A DNA stretch of 64,000 nucleotides, taken from assembly GCA_033032175.1 (NCBI GenBank), contig CM065304.1, forward strand, positions 9,548,001 through 9,612,000, read 5' to 3'. This document shows positions 12,240 to 22,614 of this stretch, in pieces; position 1 is the stretch's first letter; each line of letters begins with the position of its first letter. Below the pieces are notes generated by a model that saw only the letters and a program-made list of their open reading frames with translations, did no database searches and was not told the DNA's origin. The stretch is from Saturnia japonica (lineage: Eukaryota; Arthropoda; Insecta; Lepidoptera; Saturniidae). Position numbers and translations under genes: made by a program.

Positions 12240-13043
12240 TATATATATATACAAGAATTGCTCACTTAATATAATAAGATTGTAGTGAGTTGTATAAAGA
12301 AATATTTATCATAAACCTTATCGAAGGCTGACTGCGCGGTGGAATACTACTGTAGTTATGGTAATAACTATATTACCATTGGCTGTTTTTATTTTTATTT
12401 TTGACATTTGTTGCATTTATTTAAAAATTTTGTCGTATATTTTGTCTTATTTAGCCAGAAGTAATATTTTTAGATATTACTGAACTTGCGGCGTATGCTC
12501 GCAAATCACTTTTTTGTCGTCATCATTTATTACGCTAATCACATTCTTCAGAATATTAACTCGTGGACCGGTCCGTTTAACTTCATATATTAATTACTTT
12601 TTATTATTATAAATATATTTCTTTTACTACACGTAGAATATGGTACCTTTCACAAAAGTGTCTCGCGCTGAAGATGATCGAGAAAATGGGTTCACGAAAA
12701 TTTTGGATTTAGATGGTACATAAATAATATAATTAAAACGCGTATATTGCTTACTTCGTTTGTATCGAGAAATAGTAAGCTCAGTACAATTACTCGGCCT
12801 TTCAAGAATTTCAATGACTTTCGGTTGATCAGACCGATCGTTCTTATCATTTTTGCTAGGCGAAGCGTTATCTGAATTACTATTTATCTTTTTCAACATA
12901 CTTCGTGTTGTTACATTTAAAACGTCATGACTCATATTTTTAATTCGTCTTTTGATGATATTATGACACGAGATAATGCATCTGCTAGTTGCATTACTCA
13001 CGCCTCTAAATATACTTTATTGTAAAATCTTAATCGTCTAACT
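12240..13043. other. Intergenic, no gene seen
   Basis: AT-rich. A 124-codon minus ORF at 12627-13001 (Ser/Asn/Lys-rich) has no recognisable domain or splice context and is not called as a gene. Confidence 0.35.
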
Positions 13044-16000
13044 CAGAGGTAACCAAACTTCTTTTTCTCATAGACCCCTTTCAAAATTTTACTGGTTCCG
13101 GTAGACCCCCTGCAGGTTCAATACTACCATATTTCCAAAACCCGACAAAAAATGTGAAGATTAGAACTAACAGTTTTCGAAAAAAAAAGTGATAATTGAT
13201 TGGTTAATTTATTAAACCCTAGACTGTTGTAAGGCACGCACTTCTCCAGGCCCAGACACAATTAAAAATCGATTGTGTCTCAATTTCGCGGTTCAAGAGA
13301 TCAATTGATTGTGCTGTGAGTGGATGTCAAAAATGTAAAGTTGGATGGAATCACTTTTTTGATTGGCCAACTTTGCTTTTCTGGTATCCACTCAAAGCAA
13401 GAGTGGTAGTTAATAAAAATATATAAAATAGTATATTTTCTTGTGTTGTATTTATTCTAATATGTAATATAGTTACAATTAAACATTAATAACGTAACGT
13501 AACTTCTACAATGACAATCACAAAATAGTCATAATTTTAATGGGAGGGATGTACTTGATGGATTGACAGCAAATCATAAATATTTATTTGGCTTTAGTTT
13601 TGTTAGAAATAACCGCAAATCTCCCCGTTCTGTGATATCTAATCTCCTCCTTTTTTTTTGTTAAAAGATTTGTAACGACACTAAAACTTTTTCGACAATA
13701 CATGACCAGGGTAACGCTATCAAAAGCTTTCTTGCAATTCCCCACAGTCCAGGATATTTCTCGTGTATTTCTGCCTGCAGCCAAAATGTTTGATACCCTC
13801 TTTTAAATTTCACCTTCAGCTCCTCATTAGTGATAAGCTCGAGTAGCTCCCCTTGTAACATCACATTCTCCACTTCCGTTTCATCAAATGGATTTATGAT
13901 CCATGGTGGTATTTCCATCGTCAGAATATCTTCAAATCTGATTTTGAAGTCATCATGCAGGACAATTAAATTTTGGGCGTATACCTGAATATCCTCTTCA
14001 AGGCCATCTCTTCATAAATTTTAATTTTCCAAGAAAAGCTGAAATTACACTCTTTGTTTGTATTAAATTGAGGTTGTCCCCTTGTAATTGTTAGTCAATG
14101 TCATTAAATTTTTTCAAGAAATCTTTCAAATACGCGATGTTTGCTTTCAAATTGATCACGGTTTCTTTTAAATCAAAATTTTTACTTTCGAGAAACTCTA
14201 AAACTGATTCAAAAGTGATTAAAATCTTGTTAAACATTCATCTTTCGACAACCAGCGTACTTCTGTATGTAAGAGTAATCGTTGAAAATTTTCATCGCAC
14301 AATTGTGCAAATAAATGCGTATTTAAAGCATTGCTTCTTATTTTGTTAACTGCATTAATCACAAATTGAAGCGATTTATGCAATCTATCATTCAAATTTT
14401 TTGCTACTAGGGTTTGTCGGTGAATGACATAGTGAATTGCAGTTACCCCTTTTATAATTATTTTAAGATGACTTATATATAAACCCACGATATCGCCCGA
14501 CCATGGCAGTAGCTCCATCAGTACCCACCGAAGTAACGTTTGAGAATGGAATTGATTTTTCCTTAAAAAAATCACTTAGGACATTAAATATTCATTCAAA
14601 TATTGATTCACCTTTAGTGTCTGTCTCCAAAGCTTTCACGAATAGTAGCTCTTCATGAGTTTTTTCCTCCATAACAAATCGAACATATGCCAATAATAAC
14701 GCTTCATTACTAGGTAAAGTTGACTCGTCCAGTTGAATTGAAAAATGAGTTGTTTGCAGATAATTACACAAGAAACTTTCAATATCAGAGCTCATTTCAT
14801 CAATTCGTCTTTGTGCAGTGTTGTTACTCAAAGGAATTCTTTTGACTACGTCAAATAGGGATTTGTGGAGAACATTTTATAAAATCTCTTTAACAGCGGG
14901 TAAAATTAACTGTTCTCCAATGGTGTGCGGTTTGCCAGATTTCGCTTTAAGTAATGAGATATTGTAAGATGCCCGCAAACTACTATCGCTACTTTTAGAC
15001 ATTGAAGCGAACATACTGTGCATAATGGGTCTTTTTTAATATCTTTCTTTTGACGTTTGAAAATATTTCAAATTTTTACCTATTTTATCAGGATGACACC
15101 TTTTAAAATGATTTTCGAGCTTAGATGGTTTCATAGAGTCATTGCACAAAACTCTGTTACATAAAAGGCATAAGGGAAATCGTTTGTCTGTCTTTGATGG
15201 CAGAAAACCAAATTTTAAATAATCAACACTGTACTGTCGACATTTCTTCTTAGATTCAGCCATTTTTATTATCAGTTACCTACTTACCTGTAAATAAAAA
15301 ACTTTGTTTTAGTAATCAGAGGGCGGTTTTACTTGACAGGATATGGCTATTTTAAGATAATATGATTAGTTAATTACTGCAACAAAATAAACAAGTACCT
15401 ACTGGCGGCAAACTGATTCTAATTATTAAAAACAATAAATCTCTAAGCTCCATATTAGATTTTTATGAAAACTGCGGAACCGATTTTAATGTAATGTAAA
15501 ATATTTTCTCATTAATTAGGTATATTTTGAGATATTTCTGTAAATTATTAGGTACTTTGATACACATTACTAGTACGTAAAGACAAATACAATTTAGGAA
15601 AATATATTTAATTAAGGCTGAGTTGTTTGATCCGTAGTTAACTTGACCAATTGTTAGTTTTGTACCGAATGTCAAAATTATGTATGGAGTCAGACCACTG
15701 GTTAGATATAACTATGGTTCAAACAACGCAGCCTAAGTCATTTAGCATTAGCAACTGCGAGGAACCTGAAATATTTACAGTCATGCAGGTCAATCATAAT
15801 ATATCTTTTCTTTAGTGAAGCACCACACAGTCATGTAAAAAAAATCTAATGAAGTAGGGACAAAAAGTTCAATTATTCTCGGCTTTCTGATCTTTAATGG
15901 AAGTACCTAACAATGGCTCTGTTCAGTATTTAATTTTTATTAATAAGTACTAAAACATGCAAACATTGCAAATATACATATTACAAAATAAAATAAAAAT

Positions 16001-16541
16001 ATGTACGTATACCTAACGTAACAAATAGGCAGGTGAGTACTTAATTTTTCGACACTGGCAAACACTAACATTCATTCTCTTTACTTTTCTATTCGACATT
16101 CCGGAAACAAATGAGTAAGGAACGTTTTTATCCTTGGCATTCGTATTTATATTAGTGAAGATTCAAACAAGTTCATGCAAGATTGCAAGCACACACATCA
16201 CCAGTCGTGTTTCGTCCTTTTGCACGTCTGAACAAGCAATGCGGGCGGCGGCGGCAGCAACGGCGGCGCTTTTCAAGCCTCGACACGTTGTGCTGATTAT
16301 GGAATATGCAAGATTTTACAAGTAACAGTCGCTGAGATTCTTAAAATATTTTCTGCCTACATTGATAAATGTAGTCAAGCCAACATTGTTAGTTCTTCAC
16401 ACCATCGAATATAGTCCAATTTTCATAGACCCCCAGCTTACTAATAGTGAACCCCCATTGCTTTGTCACGCCAACGTACACCCCCTATCGAGTTTCTCGT
16501 GGACCCCTGGGGTCCACCTGGGCCACTTTGGAAATCACTGC
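13044..16541 (-). mobile_element. hAT transposon of the ZBED5/SCAND3 type (inactive)
   Basis: Ends are CAGAGGTAACCAAAC on the left and GGAAATCACTG on the right, inverted and hAT-like (CAGNG). Both subterminal regions carry repeated GACCCC motifs (13070-13115 and 16430-16515). The coding strand is minus. I could not match an 8-bp target duplication (gtctaact on the left, ccataaca on the right), so one flank has changed or one end is mis-set. The unit also holds AT-rich non-coding sequence at 15264-16350. Confidence 0.65.
13584..15263 (-). pseudogene. ZBED/SCAND3-like hAT transposase pseudogene
   Basis: Starts at ATG 15263 with a BED-type zinc finger: Cys-X2-Cys in FPLCLLCNRVLC and a distal His pair in ENHFKRCHPDK. 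After a stop at 15036 the RNase-H-fold part follows in pieces. 14831-14592 contains FSIQLDESTLPSNEALLLAYVRF-like text with the LDEST motif; 14575-14219 contains AIHYVIHRQ and LLLHTEVRWLSKDE. The C-terminal part (13918-13584) contains LKVKFKRGYQTFWLQ and GFSVV-like KSFSVVTNLLTKKK, split by a frameshift near 13700. Order and motifs match ZBED5/FAM200/SCAND3 proteins, which descend from hAT transposases. At least four breaks rule out a working protein. Confidence 0.85.
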
Positions 16542-16568
16542 CATAACACATTTGACATTTTTGACAAT

Positions 16569-16812
16569 TGTTTACGGAGTTTTTGGCGGGATCTTGAAGT
16601 GACATGTTGTGGTTTTTATTTTTAGTTCATTTACCTATGTTTTGACTATATGTTATGTAATATTGGTGACGTTTTGCGTGATATAGTTTGGTTTTTGTTC
16701 ATAAGTGAAGTGGATTATAAATATTAACCAAGAGTATGCATTCTGGGATCCCACAAAAAATCCCTAGATCGTTCTAACAAGGCGGCCACCATCTTGTTGG
16801 ACGTCACAAACT
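16569..16812 (-). repeat. Interspersed repeat family A, copy in reverse
   Basis: From TTTTTGGCGGGATCTTGAAG to CCACCATCTTGTTGG; the reverse of the 1078 and 45007 copies. It abuts the target duplication of the nested MITE stack. Confidence 0.75.
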
Positions 16813-17370
16813 GTCAATACTAGCCATGGGTAACTCAGCAAAATTCCTTGCGGCAACTCAATAAGTCAAGCGCAGCTTACTGCACCTGCGCATTGAGTTA
16901 ATCTCAAAGGAGACGGATACTCTTTCATACAATCGTGGGCTAGAAAATAAATCTAGATCGAAAAGGAAGAAAATGGTGTCAATTAATAGCTTATAAATTA
17001 TTAAACATTCGCTGATCTTTTTGTCAATTTTGACAATCTGAGAGCATAGTTTTAGGATGATATTTCGTGAAAGTGAGGTTAAGTATCGAGATGATTTTTA
17101 AACTGTGATTAATATTTTTATATAGATAATTAGGTTTAATGTAATTAGTTAAATGCCCTACTGAAAAGTCGTGGTAAATTGTTCATTATTCCAAATATAA
17201 TTCACACTTAGTGCATAGCGCACTTCAGGGATGCGACTTGTGAACGAACCGATTACGGCACAGCACCGAGGTGTGACGGTCAGCCGACTCATTCATATAT
17301 CTAACTCGTATGCCTCGCGTACCATTTTGCTCACTCAAGCCATGGCACATTAACTCAATGCGCCGCGCCG

Positions 17371-20300
17371 CACAGTGGATGGAAATCGGAGTCTCCTTTC
17401 ATATGATTTTAGAAAAAACAAATGTGTTATTTGATAGTTTTAACTATACAGTTTTGTCAAAACAGTCATATCGTTTATACAACATAACAATAACAAGCTT
17501 TATTTTTACCCTAAACACCATATAATATGGATTTGTAAATTTTATCTGTATGAAAATGATCTTTCCTTTCTTCATAACTTGTTTGTGTTTTAAGTTGTAA
17601 AGCTGAAACTTATATATATCATTACCCGGGTGGTAACGAACGTATCATTACCCGAGTAGTAACGAAACCTTAGGAACTTTGATCTTGACCTCGGGCGTCC
17701 CCGTTCAAAAGATATGAATTAATGAAAAATGCAAAATTAGACACCATTTTCTTTTTAATTCAATCCACTACCTGTAGATCTATTGTCAATTTTAGTACCT
17801 AGTATAGATATTGATAAAATAAGAGATATTTAAATCATGTTAACGCCTAGTTTACTCATTACCTACCATCAAAAATTCGTTTTGAAAGTTCAATAAATCT
17901 ATTTTCATTTATTTATTAAGCGTATATTATTTATAAATTTGAAGTACCTTATTTATGAAGCTATTACCTACTTTTTTTGTTTATTGTTTTTGTTTCACTT
18001 TTGTAGGAAAGTTTTTTGGTTTTGCTAATTAGGGCAATTAGTATTTTTCCTGTATATTGTTATTGTTGTTTTTGTAGTAGTTGTTGTTGTTTTGCTCTGG
18101 AGATAGATTATGATTATAAATGAAAGTGGTGTAAATACCACGAGTACTTATATTTCATTTCATAAATCATCAATAACCCATACTCTAAAGTTACCCTGCG
18201 TTAATTTTGATTTGTTCAATATGGAAGAACTGGTCAAATATCGACATTAAACTTCTGTGAATTTTGCTCTCTGTAAAGAAGAAGAGACCAAACTTAAATC
18301 GTTTTGTGCAATTTATTCAAGTAATCTTAAAGGAAAATAGGCTGAAAATGGAATACAGGAAGCATTTTCGAGTGGTTAGACTTAGAAATCAGATGGCCAG
18401 TATTTAATGCAACATACATTTATCAGTTGTGAGCTGAAGAAATTTTGTGTAGTGGGATGAGAGATGAAGATGAATCAACAAGTGTTTGATTACTATTACT
18501 ACCCAGTACATCAGTAGAATCACTGTGCCTGGTAGTGTATTTATGTAAACCAAAACAAAGTCATTAACTTCTAGGAAAGAATGCTACATAAAAAAATGGA
18601 GAACAGAAAATCTTATTAGCGAAAATGATTTTGATGCATTAGCATACGCTCTGGCCAAAAAAACTGCTGAAAATGAAAACTTTTCTGAGTTACTAAAGTA
18701 CTTCATTAAACACACTGAAGATGCAAAAATGCTTCAAGCATGCCTGAAACGCCAAAATAAACTTGTCCTGCTGATACAGCACTGGGTATATCAACGTTTT
18801 TGAAGTTATCAAAATGGCAATATATAACACTAAGGCAGAGTACAAAATACAAGAGGTGTGATATTTTTCTATTATATGATGCAACACAGTCTGCGAAAAA
18901 GGAGTGCTACGTGGAAAAAAAAGACATGTTGATAACAGATAGTGAAGTGAAGCTAAAAATTCAGTTTGTTCTGAAGATTACAATCAAGAGACTCTTAAAA
19001 ACATTACCATTGGCATCAGGGGTTACTGTTAACAGTTTAACTCTCATAAGTAAATGGAGCTTTGATGGTGCATCTGGACAAAGCAACAACAAACAAATAA
19101 TGATTGGGGATGATTCCAGTATCTTCATGTGTTCATTTGTACCATTGAAACTGGTGAGAGATGATACGAATGAAATCACAAGGGAAAATCCCAATACATT
19201 ATCAACTTTTTACTGTAGACCTATTTATTTTAAGTTCATAAAGGAAAGTGATCTAAATATAAAAGTAGAAATGCTGGGAGTTGAATGGAAAATTACTGCA
19301 TTACCGCCAACTGTTGTCAATGATACAAATGTAAAACGCAGGTTTCATATGACCATGATAGATGGTAAGATAACTTCTTATCTTTCAGATACCTCAACAG
19401 CAGTATGTGATATTTGTAAAGCGAAGTCGAAAGATATGAATACCATCAACTTGATATCGCTAAGAACTCATTCTGAAGATATTTTTAAGTATGACCTTTC
19501 TTTCCTCCACGCGTAAATGATGGGAACACCACAAGAAGGTTTTTTGCAAACCCTCAAGGAACTGCTCAGGTCACTGATGTTGATGAAGAACTCATCAGGT
19601 GATTTGTGGTGATTCTTCAGGTAGCTTCATGTGGAAAGTTTGTTGATGTGAATAAGTTCAGGCAATATTGTTTCTAAAACAGCTCATAAATATGTTGAGT
19701 TATATCAGTGGTATTATATGCCTTCTAGCGTGCATAAATTACTCATGCACAGTGCGAAGATAATTCAGCATAATAACTTTATTATCCCTTTAGACAAACT
19801 TTCTGTAGAGGCCTTTGAAGTATGCAATAAAGATTTTAAAATTTTTAGAGCTTTCCACTCGAGAAAAATTAGTAGTATTACAACAAATGAGGATATTATC
19901 AATAGTTTGTTAATGTGATTCTGAATATGACTGTAAGTAATGTGTTTTATTATGTAGGTGTCATCGCAACTATATGTATATCATAATTTATAATATCCTA
20001 ATTTTGTTATAAAATATTTCAAGTATGAATTTTTTAGTTTATATATTTTCAACGGAGACGGTCAAAGCATATGATTTTTATTATCAATTTAGTGACAATA
20101 TGTTAAAATTTAAAATTTACAACTGAAAGTTATAAAGTAAAAATAAAACATTTTTATATATTTGGAATTTAAATCCTCTATTTAAACCTACTAATGGAAA
20201 CGATAAGTTAAAATGAATATGAGATCTCATGGTATTTACACGGCTTTCATTTAGAATCCTAATCTAGCCCTCATTCCCCCTATCTATAATATTTTATGAC

Positions 20301-20989
20301 ACACTTCAACTTCAATAACAACAAAACAAATAAACTAATTACCCTAACTAGCAAAACCAATACATTTTGCTTTAAATGTGAAACAAAAACAATCAAGAAT
20401 AGTAGCAGGTTGTGATATTGGTGATAATTTAAGTATATAGTGCAAATTTTTAGGTAATGTATAAGCTTTAATATAGAAAAATAGGTATATTGAAGTTCTA
20501 AATCTAATTCTGAATCGTATATTTAAAAGGTGATGAAATCAGGGGTAAACATAATTTAATATCATCCTTTGTTTTATCGATAGCTGTAGCATTAAGGTCA
20601 AAAATAAACCTACAGATTGATGATTTCACCTCAATACAATGTCGTCTAAGTATGAAGTTTTCATCAACAAATATCTTTTGAACGGGGATGCTCGGGGTCA
20701 AGGTCAAAGCTTCTAAGGCTTCATTACTACCCCAGTAACGATACCTATAAGTTTGAGCTTTACATCTCAAAACACAAAAAAGTTATGAAGCAAAAGAAAG
20801 TCCATTTCATACATTTGAAATTTACAAATCTTTATTATATGGTGTTTAAAGTAAAAATAAAGCTTGAAATTGCTATACAGTTCAGTGATATGACCGTTTT
20901 GACAAAACTGTATACATATAACTATCAAACAATACATTTGACTTTTCTAAAATCCCATGTAAGGGAGGCTCCGATTTCCATCCACTGTG
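17371..20989 (+). mobile_element. Transib (RAG1-like) DNA transposon with CACAGTG ends and CGCCG target duplication
   Basis: 3,619 bp. Both ends read CACAGTGGATGGAAATCGGA inwards: left from 17371, right as the complement from 20989. The flanks are CGCCG on each side (17366-17370, 20990-20994), a perfect 5-bp GC-rich duplication, which is the Transib hallmark. The arms stay alignable at roughly 80% for about 330-350 bp, to TTCAAAAGATAT near 17705 and 20665 and weakly further. This is far longer than a usual Transib TIR. The left arm has a 28-bp internal duplication (CATTACCCGGGTGGTAACGA type) at 17628-17675. The end heptamer equals the V(D)J heptamer consensus. No RSS-like nonamer was seen at a 12- or 23-bp spacing. 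Confidence 0.92.
18540..19918 (+). pseudogene. RAG1-like Transib transposase pseudogene
   Basis: The longest open stretch is 18785-19516. It contains SKWSFDGASGQSNNKQ, where the Asp matches the first catalytic residue of RAG1, then STFYCRPIYFKFIKESD (RAG1 CCKPLCLMLADESD region), VCDICKAK (zinc-binding CxxC) and RTHSEDIFKYDLSFLHA. There the frame stops and about 70-80 residues are missing. NDGNTTRRFF resumes at 19516 in another frame, and 19708-19918 gives PSSVHKLLMHSAKIIQ and FEVCNKDFKIFR, whose Glu matches the last catalytic residue of RAG1 (NESGNK). Upstream frames at 18540-18790 are also broken. The family cuts DNA by hairpin chemistry as RAG1/2 does; this copy cannot. Confidence 0.85.
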
Positions 20990-21872
20990 CGCCGGCCGGC
21001 GCGGTAAGCTGCGCTTGAGCTATTGAGTTGGCGTAATTAATTTTGCTGAGGTACCCATGTCTAATACAATACAAAGCTAATGATGGCTAATGACGCAACA
21101 AATCCGGAGTTGTTCAGATGTCGGCACAGACTAAAAATACAATTCAATTCAAAAGTAACTAATGAATTGAAATGTAAACACGAATAATTTAAGTTTTATC
21201 ATATAATATAATTAATAAATATAGATATATAATTTTTAGAACTTTTATTTTATCCATTCTAAGTAATTAATATAATTGTTTTGGTTAAAATAATCAGCTG
21301 ATGTTAGCATTGCACTATTTTTTATCTTTTCATTTCTTAATAATCAATTATCGATAACCTTTACTTTCTCCATATCTTACTTTTTAGTTTTCTCATTTTG
21401 TAGATTGTAAATTGTGTTAATATTTTGCATTTTTCAATATAAAAATATAAATCTTTTTCAGCTTTATATTTCATCTTGTTCGATCTCAGCCCAGAAGTAC
21501 CAGTCTCCTTTGCGTCATGGCGTAGCAAAATATTACGTTAGGCAAAAGAGATAAAGAATTGAATAAGTTAACAGACCGACGCGACCGGTGGGGAACGACG
21601 CTGTCCCTTAGCCGGGTCGGTGCGCTATGCGCCATCATATTTGGAATAAGTGTGATAACACACCCGGCGCAGTAAAGTGAGTTGGCGCAACTGCGCGGCG
21701 CAGCACATTGTTACCTACGGCTAGTCAATATTAATATCCTTAATCTGATGTCAATACTTTGTCTATGGTCAAATACTATGTAATCATTTTATCTACTATC
21801 TTATTTATAATTATATATACTATGTAATTGTGTTTATATATAAAAGAAACATAACACATGTTTTTATACATA

Positions 21873-22183
21873 ACACAAGGTAGCCATGGGTAACTCAGAA
21901 TAATTCCTTGCGCCTACTCAATAACTCAAGCGCAGGTTACTGCGCTGGCGCGGCGCGGCGCAGCAAAATAGTACGCGAGGCACGAGAGATAGAGAATGAA
22001 TGACAGCTGACCGACGCTGTCCCCTTAGCCTACTCGTTGCGCTCAAGTGCGCTGTGCGCTAACACATTTGGAATAATTGTGTTATCAGTTAACACACCCG
22101 TTGCAGTAAACTGAGTTGGCGCAATTCTGCGGCGCAGCGCAATGCTATCTTACTCTTTGGTGTTATCCATGGCTAACACAAGG
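21873..22183 (+). mobile_element. Intact hAT-type MITE with TSD ACACAAGG
   Basis: The element is 21881-22175 (295 bp). It starts TAGCCATGGGTAAC and ends GTTATCCATGGCTA as short inverted repeats, flanked by ACACAAGG on both sides (21873-21880, 22176-22183). Its GC-rich body has GCGC-rich inverted blocks (GGCGCGGCGCGGCGC). It has no coding capacity and is the reference copy for the two split copies at 16821-21723 and 17187-21063. Confidence 0.88.
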
Positions 22184-22614
22184 AATACATTGATAAAGTA
22201 CTTTATACGATTATATCGGTACCTTCATAAGAAAAGATCGCTAGTAGACGTAGCACGTAGTGAGATCGTTCGTTCTGTGGATCGAGAGAAATTATAGAAT
22301 TCTATACGGTGGGAGTTAGGTGGTAAAAGTGGAATGAGTAAATGACGCTACAAGCCTGCACTCTGAAAAATTCTATTGCGATTGCGCACTTCGACTCAGT
22401 TTTGCTGTTCAGCTGGCTGTTTGTGTTGAATACGAGCCAGCAAAGGATAGAAAATTGTCGCCTGATCGAGCGAACTAGCAAGGTAGGTATTACGCTGTCG
22501 ATATTTTGTGGGATAGTCGAGGGAGCGTCTGGTTAGACTGTTTATTTATTTGCCGTATAACATAGTTTGAGTCTATTCACATGTATTTTATTATAGAAGT
22601 TATTCTTGTTTGAC
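22184..22614 (+). promoter_or_regulatory. Presumed promoter/5' UTR of Syntaxin-6
   Basis: 431 bases between the MITE and the start codon. The 22330-22520 part is relatively GC-rich with a 64-codon ORF of no known type. I see no clear TATA box, so a TATA-less housekeeping promoter is inferred only from position. The MITE lies directly upstream. Confidence 0.35.

Larger units (their letters stand above)
17187..21063 (-). mobile_element. Second MITE copy (B), reversed, split by Transib
   Basis: The left part at about 17187-17370 reads as the reverse of the MITE interior (CGGTCAGCCGACTCATTC, GCCTCGCGTACCATTTTGCT). The right part at 20995-21063 ends in GGTACCCATGTCTA, the reverse of the MITE start. 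The GC-rich CGCCG target in its middle took the Transib insertion. The left end is missing. Confidence 0.65.
16908..21514. mobile_element. Insertion inside MITE copy A, with AAAGGAGAC ends
   Basis: Left edge AAAGGAGACGG...ACT and right edge AGT...CAGTCTCCTTT are inverted. The next 50 bases also match in inverted form (TGGGCTAGAAAATAAATCTA on the left against GATCTCAGCCCAGAAG on the right). Its class is not clear. The motif GAAAATGGTGTC (about 16975) recurs inverted at 17737-17750 within the Transib arm, so it may be a Transib relative. It encloses MITE copy B and the Transib element. Confidence 0.45.
16813..21731. mobile_element. hAT-type MITE (copy A) with 8-bp TSD, split by later insertions
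   Basis: The left part begins TAGCCATGGGTAACTCAG at 16821 and reads to about 16907. The right part resumes near 21515 (GCGTCATGGCGTAGCAAAAT) and ends ...GGCTA at 21723. The flanking octamers are gtcaatac (16813-16820) and gtcaatat (21724-21731), a target duplication with one change. The two parts together align with the uninterrupted copy at 21881-22175. Everything between is later insertion, so this MITE is the oldest layer of the stack. Confidence 0.75.

Noticed and set aside
12627..13001. A 124-codon minus-strand ORF
   Set aside because: No domain recognised and no repeat or gene context; kept out of the gene list.
17371..17420. An RSS nonamer next to the CACAGTG heptamer
   Set aside because: At 12- and 23-base spacing I see no ACAAAAACC-like block; only the heptamer resembles an RSS.
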